Positions 26,822 through 35,827 of a stretch of DNA of 64,000 nucleotides are shown in pieces. The first letter of the stretch is position 1. Each line of letters begins with the position of its first letter. The stretch spans positions 20,286-84,285 of the forward strand of contig DASPIZ010000117.1 of assembly GCA_035628875.1 (NCBI GenBank). Direction: 5' to 3'. This stretch comes from Ohtaekwangia sp035628875. Lineage in GTDB: Bacteria > Bacteroidota > Bacteroidia > Cytophagales > Cyclobacteriaceae. The notes under the pieces were generated by a model that was not told the origin of the DNA, searched no databases, and was given only the letters and a program-made list of their open reading frames with translations. The position numbers were made by a program, and so were the translations under genes.

Positions 26822-27412
26822 ATGGATAAGAACACAACGTTGCTATACAAGAAGATATCCGCTTTAAAATCGGTATCACCTTCTGATATTGACAAGTTTT
26901 TTAATGCCAGCGCCTGTAATGAATTCACTAAAGGACAAATAATTCTGAAACGAGGTGAAGTTTGTAAAAATGTTTTCTTTGTTGAAAAAGGGTATGTGCG
27001 CTCATTTATAGATAAAGATGGCAGCGAGCTTAATCTAAGCTTTACCCTCGAAGGCAATTTTACAACCAATTTAAAAAGTTTACGGACTTCTGTTCCATCA
27101 GATTTAACGATACGGGTCGAAGAACCTTCTGTTATTTACGCTTTCAACAAAGACGAACTCTTGTCGCTTTATACAGTATCCCCGGCAATTGAATCTTTCG
27201 GAAGGAAAATTGTGGAGGAACTATTGATAGCGCAGGAAGAACATACCAATTTATTCAAAATTTATTCGCCGGGAGAGCGGTATGCTTATTTACTAACGAC
27301 AAAGCCTGAAATGCTACAGCGAATAAGCCTTTCTCAACTCGCGTCGTATCTCGGGATTGCGCGCGAAACATTGAGCCGTATCAGGAAAAAAGTACTGAAC
27401 GAGCTTTTGTGA
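26822..27412 (+). CDS. Crp/Fnr-family transcriptional regulator
   Basis: The 196-residue protein has an N-terminal cyclic-nucleotide-binding-like barrel (about 20-120: FTKGQIILKRGEVCKNVFFV, then EKGYVRSF) and a C-terminal winged helix (about 150-195: RISLSQLASYLGIARETLSR). The effector-binding Arg/Ser pair of true Crp proteins is not evident, so the ligand is unknown. The ATG at 26822 is preferred over the open frame to 26741 because it follows the promoter-like site and starts a normal fold. The SnoaL-like gene 73 bases downstream may be its target (inference). Confidence 0.88.
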   Translation: MDKNTTLLYKKISALKSVSPSDIDKFFNASACNEFTKGQIILKRGEVCKNVFFVEKGYVRSFIDKDGSELNLSFTLEGNFTTNLKSLRTSVPSDLTIRVEEPSVIYAFNKDELLSLYTVSPAIESFGRKIVEELLIAQEEHTNLFKIYSPGERYAYLLTTKPEMLQRISLSQLASYLGIARETLSRIRKKVLNELL

Positions 27413-27485
27413 CAATTATCACAGCGGGAATAATCATTCAGCTGCCACCTTTGTGCTTATTATTTCACCGTACAAATTTTTTCGC

Positions 27486-27914
27486 ATGAATGCTCTACAT
27501 AAATCAATCGTAACAAACTTTATCGAAGATATTTGGAATAAAAATCAATTCGACCTCATTGACGACTATATCCATCCTGAATTCATCGACAATTCTTTGC
27601 CGGCCTCACTTCCATCAAATAAGGAAGGAATGAAACAATGGATTTTAACGACCGGAAAATCGTTTCAACATAAAACCCTTATTGAAGACCTGGTTTGCGA
27701 AAACAATAAAGTAATGTTGAAAATAAAAATACAAATGAAACACATTGGTGTTTGGCGTGGTATTGAGCCAACATACAAGGAAATTTCGACAGGAGGATAT
27801 AGGCTCTACAAAATCAGCGATCAAAAAATTATTGAACACTGGGCACTAATAGATGGCAACGCAATTGAGAATCAGCTTATATCAGTGCAGCATGGCTGCG
27901 AAATTAAAAAATGA
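27486..27914 (+). CDS. SnoaL-like / ester-cyclase-type NTF2-fold protein
   Basis: The 142-residue protein has the pattern of SnoaL-like proteins: an N-terminal helix (HKSIVTNFIEDIWNKNQFDL), IDDYIHPEFIDN, then VMLKIKIQMKHIGVWRGIEP and a terminal YRLYKISDQKIIEHWALID. The fold makes a small pocket used in varied enzymes and binding proteins, so the substrate is unknown. I chose the ATG at 27486 over the open frame to 27453. It follows the Crp-like gene on the same strand. Confidence 0.75.
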   Translation: MNALHKSIVTNFIEDIWNKNQFDLIDDYIHPEFIDNSLPASLPSNKEGMKQWILTTGKSFQHKTLIEDLVCENNKVMLKIKIQMKHIGVWRGIEPTYKEISTGGYRLYKISDQKIIEHWALIDGNAIENQLISVQHGCEIKK

Positions 27915-28022
27915 AGTTCTGTGTATTCAAGGCTCATCGCTGTCGTTTGGCACTTTCAAATTATATCCTCACATAGGAGATGCGATTTTAATTTATTTTC
28001 AGCCTACTAAACTGTCAAAAAA

Positions 28023-28229
28023 TTAAACGTCAGCATTCGCCGGTTTGTCCATAATAATATAACCTTGTTCATGTAAAGTAAACCCTTTTTCCAACACGGT
28101 AAGTACAGGCATTTCGATAAGGTTCTCTTTGGTTATGTGTTTGCCATAGGGAATAACCAGGATCGTTTCGTTAATGGGATTGTAATACTTCTGTAACTCC
28201 AGCGGTAATATTGTTTTATAGCTATCCAT
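28023..28229 (-). CDS. Small hypothetical protein
   Basis: The 68-residue product (MDSYKTILPLELQKYYNPIN at the start) has no signal or membrane segment. It is mostly short beta-like stretches (ILVIPYGKHIT, IEMPVLTVLEKGFTLHEQGY). I do not recognise the family. Its even amino-acid composition and the absence of a competing gene make it plausible. It ends next to the SnoaL-like gene in a convergent arrangement. Confidence 0.5.
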   Translation of the reverse strand: MDSYKTILPLELQKYYNPINETILVIPYGKHITKENLIEMPVLTVLEKGFTLHEQGYIIMDKPANADV

Positions 28230-28428
28230 GGGGTATGATTTATTTTTGATTTGAAAAAACTGGTGCCACTGTAGTCGAATCGGATAGTTTGGTCAACTAT
28301 GATTCGCTGGCAAAATCAATAATTTCGGTGTATGGTTTGCTAAAACAAGGCTGAAGAAAATACGACTTGTATAAGAGATCAAGTCGATTTTGATCGATGC
28401 CAGACGACAATTGCATATTCCATGCGAT

Positions 28429-29058
28429 CTAAACCAGTTTTTCCTGGATTGCTTTTGAGACCGCTTCAGTTTGTGAATGAACCTGTAACTTTTCGTATAT
28501 TTTTTTGATGTGGGTTCTAACGGTATCGATACTGATTTGAAATTCGGCGGCTATTAACTTATAACTATTGCCATTGCTTAAAGAACGGAGAATTTGTTCT
28601 TCTTTCGGCGTAAGGCCATATGCGTTTGCCGGTTTTTGCATTGAACTGATTACCATGCGTGCAACACTTGGCGACATCGGAGCACCGCCATTCAGGGTTT
28701 CTTCCATGGCCTCAAAGAGTTTCGTTGAAATATGTTTTTTCAACAGGTAACCGGTGGCGCCTGCATAAATTGCGTTCAGTACATTTACATTATCATCAAA
28801 TACGGTGAGCATTACAACGGGCACAGTTGCTTTTGCATGTCTGATTTTTTTTAAGGCTTCAATACCTGTCATGCCAGGCATTTCAATATCCATGAGGATG
28901 ATATCCGGATGATGGGTTTCTAATTGTTTGAGAATATCATGTACATTCGGATACGCAGCAACGATACGGAATTTGTCATTTATCTGCATCAGCGTTTCGA
29001 TGCTCTCGCGTAGCAAATCGTTATCTTCGTACAGTAAAACAGCGTAAGTTGTATTCAT
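28429..29058 (-). CDS. NarL/LuxR-type response regulator
   Basis: The 209-residue protein has a receiver domain (acidic pair EDND at 11-14, phospho-acceptor Asp57 in ILMDIEMPGM, Lys in YLLKKHIS) and a C-terminal LuxR helix-turn-helix (about 145-205: LTPKEEQILRSLSNGNSYKL, then STDTVRTH-like ISIDTVRTHIKKIYEKL). It is encoded 43 bases downstream of the HisKA_3-type kinase on the same strand, so the two form a two-component pair. Target genes cannot be read here. Confidence 0.95.
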   Translation of the reverse strand: MNTTYAVLLYEDNDLLRESIETLMQINDKFRIVAAYPNVHDILKQLETHHPDIILMDIEMPGMTGIEALKKIRHAKATVPVVMLTVFDDNVNVLNAIYAGATGYLLKKHISTKLFEAMEETLNGGAPMSPSVARMVISSMQKPANAYGLTPKEEQILRSLSNGNSYKLIAAEFQISIDTVRTHIKKIYEKLQVHSQTEAVSKAIQEKLV

Positions 29059-29101
29059 GTGACTATAAAAAAACGATTTTACTTTTACATCTCATATCAC
29101 A

Positions 29102-31111
29102 TCATGATGTGACGGGCAAGGTGAGTTCTACGGTAGTGCACCCAGGAATACTTTTTGCAACGAGAACACCGTGGATATCCCTCGCCCGTCCGGCCATATT
29201 TTGTAACCCGTTACCATTCTTTATCACGTCCTGGTCGAAACCTTTTCCATTGTCCGACACCAGGAGTACAATGGATTTGTCATTTTGTTTTATGCTAATT
29301 GTAACTTCTGAGGCTTCGCTGTATTTGGCGATGTTATTAATCGCTTCTTTAATGATCATGAAGATATTCTTCCGGTGCGCTACATCAAGTCGAACCGACT
29401 TTATCTTATCAGCAATATCAATTGTATATTTTATGCCCAGTGGTTCCAGTATCTCAGAGGCAAATTCGTTAATCCGGATGACAATTTTTTCTAATGAATC
29501 GTTCGTCGGATGAATAGACCAGACAATGTCTGCCATGTTCTCCATCATCCGACTTGAATTTTTTGCAATACGCTGAAGATGGGGGATGGCATTGGTGCTT
29601 TCCAGTAAGGCTACTTTGCTTAGAATATTAATACTTGATAAGGTGGACCCAATATCGTCATGCAGGTCGCGGGCAATGGTGTTTCTAACGCGCTCAATCT
29701 CAAGTTGGCGCTTTGCACGGGTGATAATCCGGTAACGGTTTGCCAATAAGGAGGCCACAACAACCACAGAACAAAAGAAAAAAACGACAAGTATCTGATT
29801 AGATTTTTGCTTTGCGATGATTGCATTTTTCAACGTCTGATCTTTTTTAAGAAGCATGATTTCATTTTCCTTTTTTTCTGTCTCATACTTCTTTTCCAAC
29901 GTTCGTAGTTGCATCAGTACGCTACTTCCCCGGAGACTGTCATTCATTTCGGTGTATTGCCGCATATGGTCGAAGGCTTCTCTGAACTGATTTTTTTCCG
30001 CATACCATAGGGCGAGTTGATAATGACCGTCAGCCAGCATGGGCTTATCATCGGCATTGGATGCCATCCTTATTTTTTTCACCAGTACATTTTCTGTTTG
30101 AGTTTCATTGGATGAAGAATCGATTGATGCAAGTTGCGCTTTGAAGTCTACTATGGATAGTTTGTTATTAGAAGCCTCGGCCAACTTTAGCCCCGTCGCA
30201 AATAATTTCCTGGCTTCAATCAAATTGCCAACCTCTTTTTCCAATAGTCCAAATTGATATATGATGCTCAATTGTTCTAACTGTAAATTTAATTCCCTTG
30301 CTTTTTCCAAGGCCTTAGAAAAGTAGGTTCGTGCCTCACCGGTTTTTTCCAGCCTTCGGTTTACCTGCCCAAGTGCATTCCATGCTGTAATAATCCCACG
30401 CACGTCATTCTCCTGTTGCTTGATGACCATAGACCGCTTTAAATACGTTGCTGCAGATTCGTATTCGCCTAACGCGAGAAAGTCACTTCCGAGACTTTGC
30501 AGACAAAAAGACTGGCCACGTTTATTGTTTAGCGTTTCAAAAATGGTGAGCGCCTGGATGTGATAATCTGCCGCATTCTTTAGATCGCCAAGTTTAAAAT
30601 ATGCATTTCCGATATTGAGTAATTGCCCGGCTTTGGTGGTTTGATAAGCAGGGCCTTCCATAAAGCGTAGCCCCTCAATCATAAAAATTATCGCTTCTTT
30701 GTAATTACCATTTTTTTTTGCGTATAGCCCGGCGGTGAGATAATAATTAGCCCGATTTGTCTGCGCTGGATATTCGTCAGCCAAATTTTTCAATTTGCTC
30801 AGGTAATATGAAGCGCTGTCGAGTTCGTTGGAATTGTGATATATCGTAGTAAGCTGCGAATAGGCTGTAGATAATCCGGCTGTTGTATTAAGATTGTTTG
30901 CAAGGGTAATGGCGCGGAGAAGATGCGCTTTTGCTTTTTTTGTATCAGACCGAACCAGTTCAATTCCCAGGAGGTTTGATGTTCGAATTGAATTTGTATC
31001 GTGAGGATGTTTCTTCAACACCTCTTCTAAGCTATCAATAGAGAGCCGGTTTTGAGAAGAAACCGACAAACGGAAAACCAAAATAAATAATATGAATAGG
31101 CTTAAACGCAT
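29102..31111 (-). CDS. TPR sensor histidine kinase of the HisKA_3 (NarX-like) type
   Basis: The 669-residue protein has a signal peptide (ending SVSSQ), at least eight TPR-like units in the N-terminal 380 residues, a membrane segment at about 435-457, the HisKA_3 phospho-acceptor His484 in RDLHDDIGSTLSSI and a GHKL ATPase (IIKEAINNIAKYSEASEV, SDNGKGFD, GNGLQNM). An upstream extension to 31270 is open, but its first residues are translated heptad repeat. The ATG at 31111 starts a proper signal peptide. Partner: the LuxR-type regulator just downstream. Confidence 0.93.
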   Translation of the reverse strand: MRLSLFILFILVFRLSVSSQNRLSIDSLEEVLKKHPHDTNSIRTSNLLGIELVRSDTKKAKAHLLRAITLANNLNTTAGLSTAYSQLTTIYHNSNELDSASYYLSKLKNLADEYPAQTNRANYYLTAGLYAKKNGNYKEAIIFMIEGLRFMEGPAYQTTKAGQLLNIGNAYFKLGDLKNAADYHIQALTIFETLNNKRGQSFCLQSLGSDFLALGEYESAATYLKRSMVIKQQENDVRGIITAWNALGQVNRRLEKTGEARTYFSKALEKARELNLQLEQLSIIYQFGLLEKEVGNLIEARKLFATGLKLAEASNNKLSIVDFKAQLASIDSSSNETQTENVLVKKIRMASNADDKPMLADGHYQLALWYAEKNQFREAFDHMRQYTEMNDSLRGSSVLMQLRTLEKKYETEKKENEIMLLKKDQTLKNAIIAKQKSNQILVVFFFCSVVVVASLLANRYRIITRAKRQLEIERVRNTIARDLHDDIGSTLSSINILSKVALLESTNAIPHLQRIAKNSSRMMENMADIVWSIHPTNDSLEKIVIRINEFASEILEPLGIKYTIDIADKIKSVRLDVAHRKNIFMIIKEAINNIAKYSEASEVTISIKQNDKSIVLLVSDNGKGFDQDVIKNGNGLQNMAGRARDIHGVLVAKSIPGCTTVELTLPVTS

Positions 31112-31202
31112 ACTTTGGGAAATGAAAATACATAAAATATGCTTAGGTAAAAAATGATCTTTTGTAGCTTTTTTCGTTTGAAGTTGCGAAAACAGCTGTG
31201 AC

Positions 31203-31427
31203 TTCGAGCTTCGAGGCACGAGTTCATTGGATAGGTGTTTCAAGGTACGAGGTACAAAGTACAATTGCAAGGTACAAGGTACAAAGTACCAAGTACAGAG
31301 ATTTTCGAAACCTCAAACATCAGACATCAAACCTCAAACAACTTTCGCAAGCGCTTCGTTTTCGAAATCAACCTTGAACTTTGGACCTTGAACCCTGAAC
31401 TTTGAACCCTGAACCCTGAACTTTGAA
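31203..31427 (-). repeat. Composite heptad-repeat element
   Basis: On the minus strand, directly after the TAG of the universal stress gene, come GTTCAAA/GTTCAGG units (31370-31427), GTTTGAG/GTCTGAT units (31308-31341), a long run of GTACC/GTACTT units (31241-31299, about eight heptads) and GCTCGAA units (31203-31222). The order is the same as at 21.5 kb. The block ends about 90 bases before the kinase start. Confidence 0.82.
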
Positions 31428-32231
31428 CTAATAAACCAACAACGGAATTTCCAGGTCGAAGCTATAATCGTCGTCTCCGTTCCGGCCGCAAATTTTTTCT
31501 ACCAGTGTTTTTCTGCGATGTGAAATCGCAAGGAGATCAGCATTTTCTTTTTGGAGAAACAGACGTAATCCTTCCGCGGTATCGGTATGTTCATTTTCAT
31601 TGAAAATGATGTGTGGATATGAAATGCTGTTTCGGATAAGTTCTTCAAAATCTTCCCGACCTGTATTTCCCGAATGGGTGGTGGAATGTTGGTTGATATG
31701 AATAAGGGAAATGATTCCGTTAAACTTCTCTGCAAAGGCAGCCACTTTTTTTATGTCATTAAGATTGCTGTAATTATAGTCAGTAGCGTAAACCATTTTA
31801 CGAAAGGGTTTGAACGTAATGCCTTCGGGGAGTGTAAGCACTGGTATTGGCGACTGGTCAATAACAGCGGCTGTGTGGCTGCCATACAGATATTTGCGAA
31901 GACCACTGTTGCCCTGTGTTCCCATAATAATCATCTCGGCTTGTGTTCTGCGACCAGCTTTGATCACTTGATCGGCGATCTCACCGGGTACAATATCGCA
32001 ACTGGTCGTAACAGAACGTCGACGGAGTAATTCCTGAAAGTGTACTATTTCAAAGACGGTATTTCGTTTCGCATTGAGGGTTTCCACCGGAAGGTAGTCC
32101 GGTTCCTCCTCAATCGGCACAATAACATGAACCAAATGTAAACGTCCGCCATGATGCTTGGTTAATAAGGCACTGAAATGCGCTGCGGATTTAGCATGGT
32201 CTGAAAAATCGAAAGGAACAACTACATTCAT
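31428..32231 (-). CDS. Universal stress protein with two Usp domains
   Basis: The 267-residue protein contains two UspA-like halves. The first (1-137) has the nucleotide-binding pattern GTQGNSGLRKYLYGSHTAAV, the G-2x-G-9x-G-S motif of ATP-binding Usp proteins. The second (about 144-267) is more diverged and its corresponding end (ISHRRKTLVEKICG) lacks the full motif, so one functional ATP site is likely. It is cytoplasmic and probably stress-induced by family. It stands alone, with the repeat composite directly after its stop. Confidence 0.9.
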   Translation of the reverse strand: MNVVVPFDFSDHAKSAAHFSALLTKHHGGRLHLVHVIVPIEEEPDYLPVETLNAKRNTVFEIVHFQELLRRRSVTTSCDIVPGEIADQVIKAGRRTQAEMIIMGTQGNSGLRKYLYGSHTAAVIDQSPIPVLTLPEGITFKPFRKMVYATDYNYSNLNDIKKVAAFAEKFNGIISLIHINQHSTTHSGNTGREDFEELIRNSISYPHIIFNENEHTDTAEGLRLFLQKENADLLAISHRRKTLVEKICGRNGDDDYSFDLEIPLLVY

Positions 32232-32574
32232 GGCTTTGATGTTTAAGATGCCAATAGTTCAATTAAAGTTTGATGCCGCCTATTGGAAGTAAGAACGCAA
32301 TGCAAAACGGTTGTGTTCACGCCTACAAAACCTGTTCTGGGACTGTATTTTATCCCTGAATGATTTATAAAAGTGCCGCTTTTTATTAATCGGTCTTGAG
32401 AAAGGCTTCGGATAACGAATGAGATGCAATTACCCGGCGATATGGTTTTTTATAACCATGGACATCGAGAAGCACACGAATTAACCGATCCTGTATTTTT
32501 ATATTTTTTTTAATGAAGTAGGGCCGGAGTAAAATAAAATTCTGTCGGCGGAGCGATCGCTGAAGATGATTTTT
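32232..32574. other. Intergenic region, nothing firm
   Basis: The 343 bases between the universal stress gene and the Ada-like small gene hold no supported frame. A weak hairpin (ATGGTT / AACCAT, 32442-32459) with a T-rich loop might end the Ada operon, but it lies 115 bases beyond the stop. Confidence 0.35.
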
Positions 32575-32796
32575 TCAGCGTACTATTTTTATACAATGTT
32601 TACACGGCCTGTACCCATTGTTGAGAGCATCGTTCATTGATGAAAAAAAGACACGGTTTTTTCGTTGCATTCGTTTACCGGATCTGCAATGTAGGCTACC
32701 TGCAATTTTTAGCTTTTTATTACCCGCTAAAGTTATGATGTTACGCCGGATGAGGTGTAGTAATTCCCATGAAGTAAGGTCAGTGTGTTGTATCAT
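32575..32796 (-). CDS. Stand-alone Ada-type metal-binding domain protein
   Basis: The 73-residue protein matches the N-terminal zinc / methyl-phosphotriester domain of Ada: HCRSGKRM, then NRVFF and GYRPCKHC. Cys37, Cys65 and Cys68 line up with Ada Cys38, Cys69 and Cys72. The position of Ada Cys42 is a Lys (Lys41), so one of four zinc ligands is missing. The counterpart of Cys38, the methyl acceptor in E. coli Ada, is kept. It lies 43 bases downstream of the AraC-OGT gene, so the two together rebuild the parts of Ada. Whether it repairs DNA or only binds metal is unknown. Confidence 0.8.
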   Translation of the reverse strand: MIQHTDLTSWELLHLIRRNIITLAGNKKLKIAGSLHCRSGKRMQRKNRVFFSSMNDALNNGYRPCKHCIKIVR

Positions 32797-32839
32797 ACGT
32801 GATTTTAAACCGACAACAATTTTTTATTATACAGTTAAA

Positions 32840-33712
32840 TTATAGATCACGAAACGTTGAAGACGCTTCCCAGCCGATCATCGCTTTCTTCCGGAGTGAT
32901 CCCCAATGGTATTGCCCGAACCCACCTGATGATTGAATCACCCGGTGACACGGTATTAAAAAAGCAACAGGATTATCGCCAATGGCAGTGCCTACCGCTC
33001 TTGGTGCTTTAGGATACCCGATACGATTCGCAATTCTTCCATATGTTGATAGTCCGCCCAATGGAATTTTCAATAAGGATTCCCATACTTTCAGTTGAAA
33101 TTCTGTCCCTTTTAAATGCAGTTTAATTTTGTTTAGTTGACTCCAGTCCTGTGTAAATATCTGAAGTGCATCTTGCTGGATCATATCCGCCAATTGTTGA
33201 TACCGCGCATTCGGAAAAACTTTCTGTAGTTGCTGCAACGCCATGGGTTGATCGTCTGCAAAGGTAAGATGACAAATACCCTTTGGTGTTGAGGCCACTA
33301 AAAGATTTCCAAACGGACTTTCCGCGAAGCTGTAATTGATGAATAAATTTGTTCCTCTGTTTTTATATTCACCAGGTGTCATCCCTTCGATGTTAACAAA
33401 CAGATCATGAAGCCTTCCTGTTCCTGAAAGGCCAGTGTCATGAGCGGCATCAAAAAGTGATACTTCACTCTCCTTTAGTAGTTTTTTTGCATGCTCAATA
33501 CTGATATACTGCAGGAATTTCTTCGGACTAACCCCAGCCCATTGGGTAAACAGGCGTTGAAAGTGGAACGAACTAAGGTGAACCTGATCAGCGATCTCTT
33601 CAAGACCCGGCTGTTGTTTGAAATTCGCCTGGATGTATTCAATGGCCTCCGCGATCCTGACAAAATCGATTTTGTTCTCAGGTGACATATATTTCTCATT
33701 AGAATTTGTCAA
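32840..33712 (-). CDS. AraC-type HTH fused to O6-alkylguanine-DNA alkyltransferase (Ada-like, no zinc domain)
   Basis: The 290-residue protein has an AraC helix-turn-helix pair in the first 120 residues (LEEIADQVHLSSFHFQRLFT) and an alkyltransferase domain in the last 170. The acceptor is Cys255 in the motif PCHRVI, with the DNA-binding loop RAVGTAIGDNPVAFLIPCHR just before it. It removes O6-alkyl groups from guanine onto its own Cys and may regulate its operon. It lacks the N-terminal domain of E. coli Ada, which is encoded by the next gene. An alternative start is Met9 (33688). Confidence 0.93.
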   Translation of the reverse strand: MTNSNEKYMSPENKIDFVRIAEAIEYIQANFKQQPGLEEIADQVHLSSFHFQRLFTQWAGVSPKKFLQYISIEHAKKLLKESEVSLFDAAHDTGLSGTGRLHDLFVNIEGMTPGEYKNRGTNLFINYSFAESPFGNLLVASTPKGICHLTFADDQPMALQQLQKVFPNARYQQLADMIQQDALQIFTQDWSQLNKIKLHLKGTEFQLKVWESLLKIPLGGLSTYGRIANRIGYPKAPRAVGTAIGDNPVAFLIPCHRVIQSSGGFGQYHWGSLRKKAMIGWEASSTFRDL

Positions 33713-33752
33713 AAGTAACAGTACAGCTCACCAGGGACTACCCGAATCTTGC

Positions 33753-34820
33753 TTACTTTAGAATTCTTGTATTACCCTCTTCTTCTTTATTAACGCCGAT
33801 AGCCTTGCGAATAGCCGGGGCAACCACTGTACCAAAGAGTTCGATTGAGCGCATAAGTTTGTCGTGTGGTAATGTACCAACGCTCATTTGCGCGAGGAAA
33901 CGTGTATGGTGGAATAACTCATATTCATACAAAATTTTATCGATTACTTGTTGCGGGCTTCCAACCAATAGTGATCCCGTTGGCTTCCTCATCTGTTCAT
34001 AATGTTCACGATTCATCGCCTGCCATCCGCGTTCCCGACCAATCCGACTCATCACATCGGCGTACGAAGGATAAAAATCATCGGCGGCTTTTTGTGATGT
34101 ATCTCCAATGAAAGTATGAGAATTTATGCCAACCTCGTGTGGGCCTTCATGTCCTGCAGCACTTGCAACTTCACGATAATACTGAACATGTGGAACAAAC
34201 TGCTCCGGACTTCCACCTATAATCGCCAGTGCCATCGGTAAACCATACGTTGCAGCGCGCACAATGGATTCCGGTGTACCGCCAATAGCGATCCAGACAG
34301 GAAGTTTCTGTTGATAAGGACGAGGGTAGACACCAAGTCCCTGGATTGCCGGCCTGTGTTTCCCCTGCCACGTTACTTTTTCGTCCGCATTGAGTTTTAG
34401 CAGAAGGTCCAGTTTTTCGGAAAACAAATCATCATAGTCGCTTAGATCATAACCAAAAAGCGGGAATGATTCAATAAACGAACCGCGTCCGGCCATAATT
34501 TCCGCCCGACCCTGCGATAATAAATCAATGGTTGCAAAATCCTGGAATACCCTTACCGGGTCATCCGAACTCAGTACAGTGACAGCGCTGGATAACCGTA
34601 TTCGTTTTGTTTTCGCAGCAGCAGCGCCAAGGATAACGGCTGGGCTGGACGCCATGAAATCCGGACGGTGATGCTCACCTACAGCATACACGTCAAGACC
34701 GACCTGTTCTGTAAGTGCTATTTCTTCCATCAGATCCTGTAGGCGCTGATGCGCGCTGATCATTTTTCCTGTATGCGGATCCGCTGTTCTTTCTGCAAAT
34801 GTATAAACGCCCAGTTCCAT
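33753..34820 (-). CDS. LLM-class flavin-dependent oxidoreductase
   Basis: The 355-residue protein has the luciferase-like TIM-barrel pattern: MELGVYTF at the start, GLDVYAVGEHHRPDFMASSP, RLSSAVTVLSSDDPVRVFQD, AEIMAGRGSFIESF and SLLVGSPQQVIDKI. The family uses reduced FMN or F420; the substrate here is unknown. It has no signal peptide. It lies 40 bases upstream of the AraC-OGT gene on the same strand, so it could be the first gene of the alkylation-repair operon. Confidence 0.92.
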   Translation of the reverse strand: MELGVYTFAERTADPHTGKMISAHQRLQDLMEEIALTEQVGLDVYAVGEHHRPDFMASSPAVILGAAAAKTKRIRLSSAVTVLSSDDPVRVFQDFATIDLLSQGRAEIMAGRGSFIESFPLFGYDLSDYDDLFSEKLDLLLKLNADEKVTWQGKHRPAIQGLGVYPRPYQQKLPVWIAIGGTPESIVRAATYGLPMALAIIGGSPEQFVPHVQYYREVASAAGHEGPHEVGINSHTFIGDTSQKAADDFYPSYADVMSRIGRERGWQAMNREHYEQMRKPTGSLLVGSPQQVIDKILYEYELFHHTRFLAQMSVGTLPHDKLMRSIELFGTVVAPAIRKAIGVNKEEEGNTRILK

Positions 34821-34882
34821 ATATGTGTTGCTTTAATTGACCCTCTATCAGGGGAATTATTTCTTTTTTCTAACAAAGCCTA

Positions 34883-35734
34883 TTAGCGATTCTTGCTACG
34901 AAAATCGCTGGGAGATACGCCAGCGTACTTCCGGAATTGTTTGCACAGATGACTCTGATCTGTAAACCCAAACTCATCGGCGATTTCAGTCAGGCTGCTT
35001 TGACTGTAAAGCAACCGCGTTTCAATCAGTTTCAGTTTGTATTTTACAATGTATTGTTTTAACGGCTCCCCTGTATGCCTTTTGAAATAGGTGCTCATGT
35101 AGGCAGGTGCGTAATTAAATTGTTTACTGATCTGGTCCAGTCGCATTAGGTCGGGGTTGTATATATGCTGTCGGATATAGACAAGTATATCCTCCACCGA
35201 CGAAATTGCGGATCCTGGTGCTGGTTTGGGTAGCGTCTGTTTAAGTACACTCCTGGCCAACATGGTCATGATGGATTTCATCAGTGAATCGCGCATCAGT
35301 TCAAATGATGGATCCTGACGGTGATTGTCGTATTCTGATCGAAGAACCAATAGCAAGTGGTGCAATCGTTGCTTTTCAGATTCATCGTGTACGATTGAAC
35401 CTTTGCTTTGAAACGGTGTATGCAGTAAAAGATTAACGGTTTTTTGCCAGTTAGGATCTTTATCAGCCGCACTGTACCGGCTGAAAGATTCCATGAATCG
35501 AATGTAACAGAATTCAGTCCGGGACCGGATAATAAAATTGTGATAATCTTCAGGGCCAAGTAAAAATACGTCGCCCTGGTTATACCGGAATGCATAGCCG
35601 TTAATGTTATGAACGCCTTTTCCCTTTAAAATAAAAATGATTTCAAAGTACGTATGCTTATGTACAGGGTGTTCCCATGTGTCGCTTTCAAAGCAATAAA
35701 TGTTAAATGGGTCGTGTTGAATATATCGCCGCAT
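34883..35734 (-). CDS. AraC-family transcriptional regulator with cupin sensor
   Basis: The 283-residue protein has an N-terminal AraC-type cupin (about 5-100: HPVHKHTYFEIIFILKGKGV, YNQGDVFLLGPEDYHNF) and a C-terminal double helix-turn-helix (about 185-283: LDQISKQFNYAPAYMSTYFK, LTEIADEFGFTDQSHLCKQF). Such proteins often sense sugars. It is divergent from the DUF1080 gene across a 93-base gap and is its most likely regulator (inference). Confidence 0.92.
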   Translation of the reverse strand: MRRYIQHDPFNIYCFESDTWEHPVHKHTYFEIIFILKGKGVHNINGYAFRYNQGDVFLLGPEDYHNFIIRSRTEFCYIRFMESFSRYSAADKDPNWQKTVNLLLHTPFQSKGSIVHDESEKQRLHHLLLVLRSEYDNHRQDPSFELMRDSLMKSIMTMLARSVLKQTLPKPAPGSAISSVEDILVYIRQHIYNPDLMRLDQISKQFNYAPAYMSTYFKRHTGEPLKQYIVKYKLKLIETRLLYSQSSLTEIADEFGFTDQSHLCKQFRKYAGVSPSDFRSKNR

Positions 35735-35827
35735 ACAAATTAAAACTACCCATAAATAACGAATTTGTACAACTCAAGCTGCCTGTGCCGGGTTTAATTT
35801 TGCCGATAATTCATTCTTAAAAATAAT

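Noticed and set aside
31112..31270. N-terminal extension of the TPR kinase
   Set aside because: The first half of the extension is encoded by the GTACC and GCTCGAA repeats. The ATG at 31111 begins a normal signal peptide.
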